A stretch of 64,000 nucleotides of DNA from NCBI GenBank assembly GCA_910583875.1, contig CAJTXT010000002.1:62001-126000 (forward strand), given 5' to 3'. The notes beneath the pieces were generated by a model, which was not told the origin of the DNA, searched no databases, and saw nothing but the letters and a program-made list of their open reading frames with translations. This DNA comes from an uncultured Vampirovibrio sp. GTDB taxonomy: Bacteria > Cyanobacteriota > Vampirovibrionia > Gastranaerophilales > Gastranaerophilaceae. The translations under genes were made by a program, and so were the position numbers. This document shows positions 50,180 through 59,404 of this stretch, one piece after another. Within the stretch, counting starts at the first letter, position 1. Each line of letters begins with the position of its first letter.

Positions 50180-50932
50180 TTAAATATCTATTTTTTCCAT
50201 TAATTCATCAGATATATCAAAATTTGAATATACGTTCTGTACATCATCATGTTCTTCTAATCTGCTCATTAATCTTAAAATATTTGTCGCAATTTTTTCA
50301 TCTGTAACTTCAACAAGATTTTCAGCTATTCTTGTTAATTCTGCTGATTTACCTTTGAAACCGTTAGCTTCTAAGGTTTCAACACAAGATTGAAAATCTT
50401 CTGGTGCTGTTATAACCTTATAAACATCATCTTCATCAACAACATCTTGAGCATTTGCTTCTATTGCAGCTTCAAAAAGTTTATCAAAGTCAGTTGTTTC
50501 TTTATCAAATTCTATAGCACCGACTTGTTTGAACATCCAGCCGACACAACCTGTTTCACCAAGGTTTCCGCCAAATTTAGAAAAATAACTTCTCAAATCA
50601 CCGGCTGTTCTATTTCTATTATCTGTCATTGCTTCTATAAAAATAGCACTTCCCCCTGCACCGTAGCCTTCATAGGTTAATTCTTCCATGTTATCAGCGC
50701 CAGAAGCACCAGCTCCTTTTTCTATAGCTCTTTTTATATTATCGTTTGGAAGCCCTGCTGCTTTTGCTCTATCTATTGCTGTTCTTAAACGGAAGTTACC
50801 GGCAGGGTCTGCTCCTCCTAATTTAGCAGCAACTATGATTTCTCTTGAAAATTTTTGAAATGTTACACCGCGTGCAGCATCAACTGCAGCTTTTTTGTGT
50901 TTAATTGTTGACCACTTAGAGTGTCCTGACAT
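50180..50932 (-). CDS. yebC: YebC/PmpR-family DNA- or ribosome-associated regulator
   Basis: A 250-residue protein of the YebC family. The start MSGHSKWSTIKHKKAAVDAARG is the family hallmark, and NIKRAIEKGAG and YEGYGAGGSAIFIEAMTDN follow in order. Members have been described as transcription regulators and, more recently, as factors easing translation of proline stretches. AAAGGG precedes the ATG. It stands alone and is divergent from the TPR gene. Confidence 0.93.
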   Translation of the reverse strand: MSGHSKWSTIKHKKAAVDAARGVTFQKFSREIIVAAKLGGADPAGNFRLRTAIDRAKAAGLPNDNIKRAIEKGAGASGADNMEELTYEGYGAGGSAIFIEAMTDNRNRTAGDLRSYFSKFGGNLGETGCVGWMFKQVGAIEFDKETTDFDKLFEAAIEANAQDVVDEDDVYKVITAPEDFQSCVETLEANGFKGKSAELTRIAENLVEVTDEKIATNILRLMSRLEEHDDVQNVYSNFDISDELMEKIDI

Positions 50933-50951
50933 ATATAATCCCTTTCATATA

Positions 50952-50979
50952 TTGTTTAATTTTTCTTTTATTGTAATAT
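50952..50979 (+). promoter_or_regulatory. Sigma-70 promoter of the TPR gene
   Basis: TTGTTT (50952-50957), a 16-nt spacer and TAATAT (50974-50979). The ATG is only 6 nt farther on, so the message should be leaderless. Confidence 0.55.
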
Positions 50980-50985
50980 AAAAGT

Positions 50986-51759
50986 ATGGAAAATGAAATA
51001 AACAAAGACTTACAAAATGCACTTGATGCATTCAAAGCAGCAGATTATCAAACTGCTGTTGATGCCTTCTTAAACGTATTAGAAGAGGATAACAACAATC
51101 CAAATCTTTTAAATAATATTGGGTTATGTTATGCAAAATTGGCTAAGGATGATTTAGCTGTTGAATATTTATTAAAAGCTTTATCTGTAAACCCAAAATC
51201 TGTTCAAACATATATTAATATTGCAGATGTTTATTATAGAAATAAAAATATTATAGATGCTATTAATGTATTAGAAAATGGTGTTACTTTAATGCCGCAA
51301 GAAATAGCTTTAAAACATTATTTATCCCGCTTCTATACAGAAGATTGCCGTTATGATTTGGCTATGGATCAATTATTCGAAATTCTTGATATAGATGAAG
51401 AAAATGTTGACGCATATTGGGATTTAGGTAATATTCAATTTGAACTTGGAGATTATGACAGCGCAGTTGCTAATTACGAAAATGTTTTAGAAAAAGTTAA
51501 TGATAATGCAGTTTTATATTATCAAACAGCTATTACATACGAAGCAAATGATAATATTGATAAAGCTATTTCAAATCATTTAAAAGCAATTTCTGCAAAT
51601 GAAAATTTCCATCCTTCGTATAAAAAACTTGGTATTTTATTTATGGCGCGTGATGATAAAGAAAGTGCTATTGAGTATTTTCAAGATTATTTGAATTTTG
51701 ATTTGCCTGATGATGAAAAGAAAAATATTCAAGATTTAATTGAAAGAATTAGTAAATAG
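50986..51759 (+). CDS. TPR-repeat protein
   Basis: A 257-residue protein made of about six tetratricopeptide repeats: ALDAFKAADYQTAVDAF, NIGLCYAKLAKDDLAVEYLLKAL, NIADVYYRNKNIIDAI, DLGNIQFELGDYDSAVANYENVL and KLGILFMARDDKESAIEYFQ show the A/G/Y pattern at the right spacing. No signal peptide, so a cytoplasmic scaffold. No ribosome site; the promoter lies directly before the ATG. The partner is unknown. Confidence 0.85.
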   Translation: MENEINKDLQNALDAFKAADYQTAVDAFLNVLEEDNNNPNLLNNIGLCYAKLAKDDLAVEYLLKALSVNPKSVQTYINIADVYYRNKNIIDAINVLENGVTLMPQEIALKHYLSRFYTEDCRYDLAMDQLFEILDIDEENVDAYWDLGNIQFELGDYDSAVANYENVLEKVNDNAVLYYQTAITYEANDNIDKAISNHLKAISANENFHPSYKKLGILFMARDDKESAIEYFQDYLNFDLPDDEKKNIQDLIERISK

Positions 51760-51837
51760 TTTTATTCTATTGACTAATAAATTTAGTGTCTTCTTATCTG
51801 ATAATTTATAAGTGTTATATTTTATTAGGTGTTTATT

Positions 51838-52104
51838 ATGAAAGACGTTGTAATTTATACTGTTGATTATTGTCCTTATTGTAAAAAGGCTGAACTTTTA
51901 TTAAAGGAAAAAGGTGTTCCTTATAAGAAAATAGATATTACTTCTAATGAAGAAGAGCAAAGAAATAAACTTGGTGAATACTATGACATTCAAGGTCGTG
52001 TTACAGTCCCTCAAATAATAATTGGCGGTAAACGTATTGGCGGCTTTGATGTTTTGGAAAAAATGAACAATGCAGGTACGTTAGATGATTTATTAGATAT
52101 ATAG
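51838..52104 (+). CDS. grxC: Glutaredoxin 3-type thiol reductase
   Basis: An 88-residue glutaredoxin that reduces disulphides with glutathione or a low-molecular-weight thiol. The dithiol active site is DYCPYCKKAE, the cis-Pro is in GRVTVPQIIIGG and the GGFDVLEKM glutathione-binding block follows. The start is ATG 51838; a 3-codon extension to 51829 has no better ribosome site. It lies 12 nt before the Hcp-like gene, suggesting a shared transcript. Confidence 0.9.
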   Translation: MKDVVIYTVDYCPYCKKAELLLKEKGVPYKKIDITSNEEEQRNKLGEYYDIQGRVTVPQIIIGGKRIGGFDVLEKMNNAGTLDDLLDI

Positions 52105-52116
52105 GGCCGTTGTATT

Positions 52117-53733
52117 ATGAATAAGTTTTTTACCTATTATAATTCTTTATGTGTGGGTGCTAACACTCCTACTGTTTTTTCTTTTGATCCTTTTGTCACA
52201 GCTATTAAGGAATTGCTTGTTGCTGAACTTCAACAAGTTGTATATTATATTGAAAAATTAAAAGATTTAAATCTTGATATGACAGCATATACAGATAAAG
52301 TTATTGAATTTATTTCTGTCTTAATAGTTAATCTTGATTTTAAGAAAGAAAGTTTTTTTGTAATTATTGAAGATTTGTATAATAACAAAAAAATGCTTGA
52401 GAAAATGTATATATCTGCGGCACAAAAAGCAAATATAGAACCTGATTTATTATCTGAATCAGATGAAAATTATTCTTCTCGAGAAATTATTCTGAAAGCT
52501 TTAAATGAACGTGAGAAAAATATCCAAGACAAGGCTGCAAAGATTAAATTTAGCAAAAGTAAAAGAAATCTTTATGAAATAATAATAAATCTAGTCTTGA
52601 ATTCGTGTAATTGTTTAATAGAGCTAAAAAGTTTTGGCGTAAATCTTGAAAATGCTAAAAATCAAGTTTTAAAACTTTTAAATACTCCTAATTTTCCTAC
52701 TTTAACGGATGGTGAATTAATAGAGATTATAAAAGATTTTGCACAGTGCAATTATAAAATAATGAAACTTTTATATGAAAATATAATAGAAGAATTTGGA
52801 CCTGTTCAGGAAATTAATGTTCCGTTAATTAAAAAACAAGGAAAGGCTATATTAGTTTCAGGAAGCAGTTTTAAAGATTTAGAGAAGATATTAATTTCGG
52901 TTAAAGGCTTAAATATTAATGTTTATACTCATCATGAAATGATTAGTGCCTTTCAGTATGAAAAATTATCTTCTTATCAAAATTTAGTTGGGCATTATCA
53001 AAAATCAAATAATAATTTTCCATTAGATTTTGCTTCCTTCCCAGGTCCAATATATATTTCAGGTAATGCAATTCCTAAAATAGATGTAATTCGTGGTCAA
53101 ATATATACCTCGGCAAAATATCCTGCTTATGGAATTGCAAAAATTGAAAATGATGATTTTTCAGATTTAATTAAATATGCCCTCGATGCTAAAGGTTTTG
53201 AGAAGGATAAATTAATTAATGAAATTAAAATAGGATATATTGAAGCTGAAATTGAAAAAAAGGTAAATGATATTATTAAAAAAGCCTCAAACGGTGAAAT
53301 TAAAAATATTGCTATAATTGGTTTAATAGATCAGTTTAATAAATCAAATGATTACATTAACGATTTCTTAAAAAATGCTCCTAACGATGTTTTTATTATT
53401 TCTTTTTCATACAATTACGACCGTAAGAATATTTGGCATGTTAATTCTTATTTTGATTTTGCAATTGTTTATAAAATAATAGAACTTTTGATAGAAAAAG
53501 ATAAAAATATAACAGAAAAACTAAATATTTTCATTACAGATTGTAATACGTCAACAATCTCTCATATATTTAATTTTATTCATTTAGGCTTAAATAGTAT
53601 CTTCCTTGGTCCTTGTTGTCCTAATATCATCAATCCTGTTCTAATTGAAGCTCTTACAGATTTATTTAATATAAAGCCTTTAACTAATGCCTTGAATGAT
53701 ATTGAAATTGAAACAAAAAAAGAAGAGGATTAA
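52117..53733 (+). CDS. Hybrid-cluster-protein (Hcp) homologue lacking the metal ligands
   Basis: A 538-residue protein with Hcp/hydroxylamine-reductase landmarks in order: ILVSGSSFKDLEKIL (245-259) for the usual GHDLKDLE, NVYTHHEMISA (268-278) for NVYTHGEML, LDFASFPGPIYISGNAIP (303-320) for FPGPILMTTNCI, and SIFLGPCCPNIINP (494-507). The cluster-binding residues are gone: no N-terminal CxxC motif, the ligand His is Ser250, the first hybrid-cluster Cys is Ala318, and the late Cys blocks are absent. Only the Glu of HHEM remains. It should not carry the oxo-iron hybrid cluster. A regulatory or scaffolding pseudo-enzyme is inferred. Confidence 0.72.
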   Translation: MNKFFTYYNSLCVGANTPTVFSFDPFVTAIKELLVAELQQVVYYIEKLKDLNLDMTAYTDKVIEFISVLIVNLDFKKESFFVIIEDLYNNKKMLEKMYISAAQKANIEPDLLSESDENYSSREIILKALNEREKNIQDKAAKIKFSKSKRNLYEIIINLVLNSCNCLIELKSFGVNLENAKNQVLKLLNTPNFPTLTDGELIEIIKDFAQCNYKIMKLLYENIIEEFGPVQEINVPLIKKQGKAILVSGSSFKDLEKILISVKGLNINVYTHHEMISAFQYEKLSSYQNLVGHYQKSNNNFPLDFASFPGPIYISGNAIPKIDVIRGQIYTSAKYPAYGIAKIENDDFSDLIKYALDAKGFEKDKLINEIKIGYIEAEIEKKVNDIIKKASNGEIKNIAIIGLIDQFNKSNDYINDFLKNAPNDVFIISFSYNYDRKNIWHVNSYFDFAIVYKIIELLIEKDKNITEKLNIFITDCNTSTISHIFNFIHLGLNSIFLGPCCPNIINPVLIEALTDLFNIKPLTNALNDIEIETKKEED

Positions 53734-53748
53734 TCCTCTTCTTTTTTT
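53716..53748. terminator. Bidirectional terminator between convergent genes
   Basis: AAAAAAGAAGAGGAT/ATCCTCTTCTTTTTT stem around TA. The left arm includes the 3' end of the Hcp-like gene. Confidence 0.9.
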
Positions 53749-53765
53749 GTTAAATTATTATGTTG

Positions 53766-54914
53766 TTAAATATTATCTGTTGCTATTTCATATCCGCCAA
53801 CTAGTTTTAATACTTCTGCAACATTTTCATATCCATATTTTTCTACAAGTTGAGCATATGATGTATCAGTTCTTTGTAACTCTTTAAATACATTTTGGGC
53901 ACCTTTTGATAAATTAGATGGTATTGATCTCATAGATTTTATTGGATGTCTAATTGTCTCTAGTGCTGTTTCAGCTGTATTTGAATTTTTAATTGTTTCT
54001 ATAGGATGTCTTAATATATTTTCTGCATTTTTTGTTTTGTTAGTAAAACTATTTTTAATTTCTAATGCTGTGTTTCTTGCGTTGCCATCAATATTGTAAT
54101 ATTTATCAGCTGCATTATCAAACATTGTTTCATATTTCTTATATTGCTCTGTTCCCGCTTCTAATGAGCCAAGTTTCTTTTCTGCATAATTCATTTTATT
54201 TTGTGTTAATATAGCATTTCCAGTATCTTTAATTTGTCCTAAATTATATTTTCCAGAACGATAACCATCTTTTACAAATGCTTTTGCATATTGACCAGCT
54301 GTTTTAGCTGAAAACTTAGTTCCTTGTGTTTTTAGTGCTTCTAATGCAGATCCTGCTTCAGTTTTTCCTGCTGCTCCTTTCATTCCTTTTACTCCTGCTT
54401 TAGCACCAACAACCGACATTCCAACAGTAAATGCTCCTCCACCTATATTTTGCCATGCTTCTTTTGCTTCAGCATCTGTTTTTGCTGTTGCTGCATTATA
54501 TATGCCTTTTCCGACTTGAACTGCTCCCATTGTGCCACCAACTACACATGCAGCAACCCCAACTGCTGGACATGCAATACATAAAGCTGCTGTACCAATG
54601 CTTAATAATGTTTTACCTAATGAGAACTTTCCATCTTTATCGGTAAACATTCCTTTAACTCCGTTTACAATAGTTTTGCCAACGCCTTTTATTGCATTTC
54701 CTATTGCACTGAAAAATCCAATTTTCCCGTCATCTTTACCATCTGTACAAGTTTCACCAGAACTTGATACAAACTGATCGTTTTCTATTGTACCTTCTAA
54801 TTGACTTATACTTCTTGTGTCCATTTGGTCATTTACGTTATATTGATTTTGTTGTTGATTAACCAATGTTTGCCATTGATTGTAATCTAAACTCCCATTA
54901 AAGCTAACGCTCAT
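53766..54914 (-). CDS. Gly/Ala-rich protein with SFNG N-terminus, unknown function
   Basis: A 382-residue protein that I do not recognise. It starts MSVSFNGSLDYNQW, a short tail like the SFKG tails of the neighbours. Residues 68-175 are a Gly/Ala/Val-rich hydrophobic region with repeated amphipathic helices (GNAIKGVGKTIVNGVKGMF, TLLSIGTAALCIACPAVGVAACVVGG), as seen in secreted pore-forming or translocator proteins. The C-terminal half is Lys/Thr/Asn-rich. There is no Sec signal, and GGAGG precedes the ATG. Export by a non-Sec route is plausible but unproven. Confidence 0.6.
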   Translation of the reverse strand: MSVSFNGSLDYNQWQTLVNQQQNQYNVNDQMDTRSISQLEGTIENDQFVSSSGETCTDGKDDGKIGFFSAIGNAIKGVGKTIVNGVKGMFTDKDGKFSLGKTLLSIGTAALCIACPAVGVAACVVGGTMGAVQVGKGIYNAATAKTDAEAKEAWQNIGGGAFTVGMSVVGAKAGVKGMKGAAGKTEAGSALEALKTQGTKFSAKTAGQYAKAFVKDGYRSGKYNLGQIKDTGNAILTQNKMNYAEKKLGSLEAGTEQYKKYETMFDNAADKYYNIDGNARNTALEIKNSFTNKTKNAENILRHPIETIKNSNTAETALETIRHPIKSMRSIPSNLSKGAQNVFKELQRTDTSYAQLVEKYGYENVAEVLKLVGGYEIATDNI

Positions 54915-55011
54915 AATAATTATTCCTCCATAAATATCCCCGAATAATTATTTAAAGTTTTTTTTATCGTATTTATTGCTTTATAATTTTTTTATGTAAA
55001 TATTTGTAAAT

Positions 55012-55047
55012 AAAAAAAGACTGCCTTTTGGAGCAGTCTTTTTTTTA
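55012..55047. terminator. Terminator at the end of the fatty-acid operon
   Basis: AAAGACTGC/GCAGTCTTT stem flanked by A and T tracts; terminates minus-strand transcription leaving fabF. Confidence 0.85.
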
Positions 55048-55058
55048 CAAATAAATTC

Positions 55059-56318
55059 TTAATTGTATTTTTTATATATTAATACGGCATTATGTCCGCC
55101 AAATCCAAACGAATTTGTTAAAGCAATATTAACTGGTGTTTTTTCAGCTTTATTTGGAACATAATTTAAGTTTGCAACTTCTTCATCTAAGTTATCAAGG
55201 TTGATTGTAGGTGGAACTATATCATTATTAATTGCATTTACACAAATAACAGATTCAGCAGCACCTGATGCACCTAACATATGACCTGTTTCTGATTTTG
55301 TTGAACTTACTCTTAAATCAGGATTTTGGGTTTTATCGCCAAATACTTTAGCAATTGCCATTGTTTCAGCAATATCACCAAGATGTGTGCTTGTTCCATG
55401 TGTATTAATATATTGAACATCTGAAGGTTTAATTCCTGCATCTTTTAATGCAAATTCCATTGCTTTTGCAGCACTTGAACCATCAGGACAAGGTGCAACA
55501 ACGTCATGCGCATCACCGGTTTGACCAAAGCCTATAACTTCAGCATATATTTTTGCTCCGCGTTTTTTAGCATGTTCAAGTTCTTCAAGAACAAGAATTC
55601 CAGCACCTTCTGCCATTACAAAACCATCTCTATCTTTATCATAAGGTCTTGATGCCTTTGTAGGCTCATCATTACGTTTTGACAATGTTTTAGCTGCTGT
55701 AAAAGCACCTAAACCAATTGTACAAATAGCAGCTTCGCTGCCGCCGGCAATAACTGCATCTGCTTCGTCATATTGTATTGCTCTAAATGCATCACCAATA
55801 CAATGAGCAGCTGTTGCACAAGCTGTAATAACTGCTTTATTTACACCTTTTGCACCAAATTCAATTGAAATTTTACCAGCACACATATCTGTTATAAGCA
55901 TTGGTATTGTAAATGGAGAACATTTTGTAGGTCCTTTACTTAGCATTGCTGCATAGCTTTTTTCTATTGTATGGAAACCACCTGCAGCTGAACCAACAAT
56001 AACACCAAATCTGTATGGATCAATATCAGATTCTTTTATCTTTGAATCTTCTACTGCTTCTCTTGCTGCAACAATTGAATATTGTAAAAATTTATCCAAT
56101 CTTTTTGCTTCTTTTGGTTCAAAGTAATCAATAGGATTAAAAACAGATTCTTTAATTTCTCCGCCGATTAATACCGCATGGCCTGTCATATCACCCATAT
56201 TTTCTATTTTGGAGACGGCACTTTTGCCGTTTACAACGCCTTCCCATAACTTATCAGCGCCTACTCCAAATGGAGACACAACACCCATCCCTGTTATTAC
56301 TACTCGTCTTTTTGTCAT
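55059..56318 (-). CDS. fabF: Beta-ketoacyl-ACP synthase II
   Basis: A 419-residue condensing enzyme that elongates acyl-ACP with malonyl-ACP. The catalytic triad is visible: Cys in VITACATAAHCIG, His in NTHGTSTHLGD and His in KSETGHMLGASG. MTKRRVVITGMGVVSPFG is the classical N-terminus. It is the last gene of the yceD-rpmF-plsX-fab operon, separated from acpP by 93 nt that contain a hairpin. Confidence 0.95.
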   Translation of the reverse strand: MTKRRVVITGMGVVSPFGVGADKLWEGVVNGKSAVSKIENMGDMTGHAVLIGGEIKESVFNPIDYFEPKEAKRLDKFLQYSIVAAREAVEDSKIKESDIDPYRFGVIVGSAAGGFHTIEKSYAAMLSKGPTKCSPFTIPMLITDMCAGKISIEFGAKGVNKAVITACATAAHCIGDAFRAIQYDEADAVIAGGSEAAICTIGLGAFTAAKTLSKRNDEPTKASRPYDKDRDGFVMAEGAGILVLEELEHAKKRGAKIYAEVIGFGQTGDAHDVVAPCPDGSSAAKAMEFALKDAGIKPSDVQYINTHGTSTHLGDIAETMAIAKVFGDKTQNPDLRVSSTKSETGHMLGASGAAESVICVNAINNDIVPPTINLDNLDEEVANLNYVPNKAEKTPVNIALTNSFGFGGHNAVLIYKKYN

Positions 56319-56349
56319 TTTTACACCTATAAATTTGCTATCTTATAAT

Positions 56350-56388
56350 TTAATGAGGAGAACTTGCACATCAAGAACCCCTCATTAA
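56350..56388 (-). promoter_or_regulatory. Hairpin between acpP and fabF
   Basis: Outer stem TTAATGAGG/CCTCATTAA (56350-56358 with 56380-56388) and a nested CTTG/CAAG pair. There is no T tract. It is probably an mRNA processing or stabilising element that lets acpP outnumber fabF. Confidence 0.6.
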
Positions 56389-56411
56389 TTCTCTAAATTT
56401 CCTTTGAGCGA

Positions 56412-56645
56412 TTATGAATTTGCTTCAATGTAGTTAACAGCATCTTGAACAGTTGCAATTTTTTCAGCTTCTTCATCAGGAATTTCGCATCCGAATTCTT
56501 CTTCAAAAGCCATAACTAATTCTACTGTATCTAATGAATCAGCACCTAAATCTGCTGTAAAACTTGCTTCAGGAGTAACAGAGCTTTCATCTACGCTTAA
56601 TTGTTCAACTACAACTTTTTTTACTCTTTCTAAAACGTCACTCAT
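56412..56645 (-). CDS. acpP: Acyl carrier protein
   Basis: The 77-residue carrier of growing acyl chains. The phosphopantetheine Ser lies in GADSLDTVELVM, the invariant DSL motif, and the protein is strongly acidic. GAGG lies 9 nt before the ATG. It sits between fabG (about 90 nt) and fabF, with a hairpin on the fabF side. Confidence 0.97.
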   Translation of the reverse strand: MSDVLERVKKVVVEQLSVDESSVTPEASFTADLGADSLDTVELVMAFEEEFGCEIPDEEAEKIATVQDAVNYIEANS

Positions 56646-56731
56646 TTTTTTTTCCTCATTTTAACTAATACTTAAATTTTATTTTACTCTAATTATTATA
56701 CTATCTATATGTAATTTTGCAAATTTGTTAA

Positions 56732-57460
56732 CTAAATAACTAATCCGCCGTCAACACCAATAACTTGTCCTGTTATATAAGTAGCATCTTCTGCTAAAAA
56801 TTTAACTGTTTTTGCTATGTCTTCGGGCTGACCAAGTCTTTTTAATGGAATATGTTCTGCCATTTTTTCAGGGTCTAAATCTTTTGTCATATCAGTTTGG
56901 ATAAATCCTGGGGCAATTGCATTAACTCTAACATTTCTAGAACCTAATTCTTTTGCTAATGATTTAGTAAATCCAATTAAGCCTGCTTTTGCTGCTGAAT
57001 AGTTTGCTTGACCTGCATTACCCATTTGTCCAACGATACTAGACATGTTTATAATACAACCGCTGCGTTGTTTTATCATTGTTTTAATTGCCGGATTTGT
57101 CATATAGAAAGCACTATTTAAATTTGTATTTATAACAGCTTCCCAATTGTCGCTGCTCATTCTCATGAATAAGCCGTCACGTGTGATTCCTGCATTATTT
57201 ACTAATACATCAAGTTTGCCAAAATCAGCTAAAACTTCTTCAACTGCTTTTGCACAGGATTCTTTATCTGCTACATTAAATTTATATGCTTTTGCTTTTA
57301 CATTCAATGCATTAAGTTCTTCAATTGTTTTATTTGCAGCTTCTTCATTTCCTGCATAACTAATAGCTACATCATATCCGGCTTTTGCCAGTTCTATGGC
57401 ACATGCTTTTCCGATGCCTCTTGAAGCACCTGTAACAAGAGCAACTTTATTTTCTGCCAT
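56732..57460 (-). CDS. fabG: 3-oxoacyl-ACP reductase
   Basis: A 242-residue NADPH-dependent short-chain dehydrogenase. TGASRGIGKACA binds the cofactor, NNAGITRDGLFMRM is FabG-specific, and Ser, Tyr and Lys of the catalytic site are in MSSIVGQMGN and ANYSAAKAG. Its start overlaps the stop of fabD by one base. Confidence 0.95.
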   Translation of the reverse strand: MAENKVALVTGASRGIGKACAIELAKAGYDVAISYAGNEEAANKTIEELNALNVKAKAYKFNVADKESCAKAVEEVLADFGKLDVLVNNAGITRDGLFMRMSSDNWEAVINTNLNSAFYMTNPAIKTMIKQRSGCIINMSSIVGQMGNAGQANYSAAKAGLIGFTKSLAKELGSRNVRVNAIAPGFIQTDMTKDLDPEKMAEHIPLKRLGQPEDIAKTVKFLAEDATYITGQVIGVDGGLVI

Positions 57461-58401
57461 TATACAAGCTCCTTTTCTTTTAATTCTTCTGCAATATTCA
57501 TTAATGATTCATAATCAAATATATTTAAAGTTGTAAGTTCAGCATTTATTTTTTTATTTAATCCTGCTAATACTTTTCCCGGACCTATTTCAATAAAATC
57601 TATTATACCTTCTTTTTCTATATTATTTATAGTTTGAGTCCATAATACAGAAGAATATATTTGTTTTGGTAATTTATTTTTAAATTCTTCACCTTTTGTT
57701 TCAGCATTTGCATCAACATTTGTATAAACAGGTACTTGTGTATCTTTAAATTCAAATTGATTTACAAAATCAACAAACTCTTCAGCAGCACCTTTCATTA
57801 ATGGAGAATGAAAAGCTCCTGATACAGCTAAAGGAAGAACTCTTTTTGCTCCTGCTTCTTTAAATTTATCAAGATTATTAGTTATTTCTTCTTTATCCCC
57901 AGTTATAACAACTTGTCCTGGTGAATTATAATTTGCTACAGAAACATTTTCTAGTCCTTCTGTAATATTTATAACTGTTTCATTGTCTAATCCAAGCACA
58001 GCTGCCATTGAACCATTTGTTTTTTCTGCTGCTTCATTCATTAAGTTTGCTCTTTTTTGAATTAATTTTAGAACCGTTTCTAAATCAATAGCACCTGCCG
58101 CATATAATGCCGCATATTCACCTAAACTGTGACCTGCAGTGCATGCTATATTTACATTTGTTTTTTCTTTTAATGCTTCTAAAGCAGCCAAAGAAACAGT
58201 CAAAATACATGGTTGTGAATTGATTGTTTTCATTAAATCTTCTTCGCTGCCGTTAAAACATAGTTCTGATATTTTATATCCTAAAACTCTATCAGCTGTA
58301 TCAAATACATTTTTTGCTGCTGTAGAATTTTCATATAAATCTTTTCCCATGCCAGGTTTTTGTGCTCCTTGTCCCGGGAAAATTAACGCAAATTTTTTCA
58401 T
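57460..58401 (-). CDS. fabD: Malonyl-CoA:ACP transacylase
   Basis: A 313-residue acyltransferase that loads malonate onto ACP. IFPGQGAQKPGMG opens the domain, the nucleophile Ser is in GHSLGEYAALYAAG, and His in GAFHSPLM completes the dyad. It overlaps both neighbours (fabH, fabG) by one base, showing tight translational coupling. Confidence 0.95.
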   Translation of the reverse strand: MKKFALIFPGQGAQKPGMGKDLYENSTAAKNVFDTADRVLGYKISELCFNGSEEDLMKTINSQPCILTVSLAALEALKEKTNVNIACTAGHSLGEYAALYAAGAIDLETVLKLIQKRANLMNEAAEKTNGSMAAVLGLDNETVINITEGLENVSVANYNSPGQVVITGDKEEITNNLDKFKEAGAKRVLPLAVSGAFHSPLMKGAAEEFVDFVNQFEFKDTQVPVYTNVDANAETKGEEFKNKLPKQIYSSVLWTQTINNIEKEGIIDFIEIGPGKVLAGLNKKINAELTTLNIFDYESLMNIAEELKEKELV

Positions 58402-59399
58402 TAAACAATACCTTCTCTTAATCTGACAACAGTTGTTCCTACTGTCATTCCTGCTCCAAACCCTGTTAAAATTGCACTACAAGGTAATTTCATCTTTCCG
58501 CTTTCAACAGCTTCAACTAGTGCTATAGGAATAGATGCAGCTGATGTATTTGCATAATCTTTAATATTCGAAATTACATTTTCAGGATTAAATTCAAGTC
58601 TTTTTTCTAAAGCTTCAATAATTCTCATATTTGCCTGATGTGGTACTAAATAATCAATATCACTCATTTTTAATCCTGATTTTTCAACACATTCTTCAAT
58701 GTAATTTGGAAGCTTTGTAACTACATATTTATAAACTTCTTTTCCATCCATTTTAACAAACATTTGAGCTTCATCATTTTGTTCAACTAACGGACAATTT
58801 TTACCGGGAGTTCCCATTTGTATAAAGTGACCTAAATGACCTTCTGCTTTTAAATCAACAGCAATAATATCATCTTGATTATCGTCTGATACTGTAAGCA
58901 TCATAGCTCCGGCACCGTCGCCAAATAATACACAAGAAGCTCTGTCATTCCAATCTAAACATCTTGATAAACCTTCTGTTGCAACTATTAGAATATTTTT
59001 TGCCATGCCTGATTTTATAAGACCTCTAGAAATCCCCATTCCATATATAAGACCGGAACAAGCTGCTGTAATATCAAAGCATGCAGCATTAACTGCACCG
59101 ATTGCTGCTTGAATTTCACATGCTGTTGACGGATAAATATGTGTTCCTAAGCTTGCTGCTGCAATAATATAATCAATTTTTTCAACATCTATTTTAGCTT
59201 TTTCTAATGCTTTTTTTGCAGCGCCTATACCCATTTCAACAGCTGATTCATTGCCGGAAAGGACATGTCTTTTTTCAATACCGGTTCTTGTTTTTATCCA
59301 TTCATCAGATGTTTCTATTATTTTTGTTAAATCATCATTAGTGATTACAGTTTCAGGTACTTGAAACCCTATACCTGCAATTCTTATCGGAATATTCAT
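58401..59399 (-). CDS. fabH: Beta-ketoacyl-ACP synthase III
   Basis: A 332-residue enzyme that starts fatty-acid synthesis by condensing an acyl-CoA primer with malonyl-ACP. Catalytic Cys in FDITAACSGLIYG, His in PHQANMRIIEAL and Asn in KDYANTSAASIP are all present, and TRTGIEKRH is the family N-terminal block. A 5-nt gap separates it from plsX. Confidence 0.95.
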   Translation of the reverse strand: MNIPIRIAGIGFQVPETVITNDDLTKIIETSDEWIKTRTGIEKRHVLSGNESAVEMGIGAAKKALEKAKIDVEKIDYIIAAASLGTHIYPSTACEIQAAIGAVNAACFDITAACSGLIYGMGISRGLIKSGMAKNILIVATEGLSRCLDWNDRASCVLFGDGAGAMMLTVSDDNQDDIIAVDLKAEGHLGHFIQMGTPGKNCPLVEQNDEAQMFVKMDGKEVYKYVVTKLPNYIEECVEKSGLKMSDIDYLVPHQANMRIIEALEKRLEFNPENVISNIKDYANTSAASIPIALVEAVESGKMKLPCSAILTGFGAGMTVGTTVVRLREGIV

Positions 59400-59404
59400 T
59401 GTTA

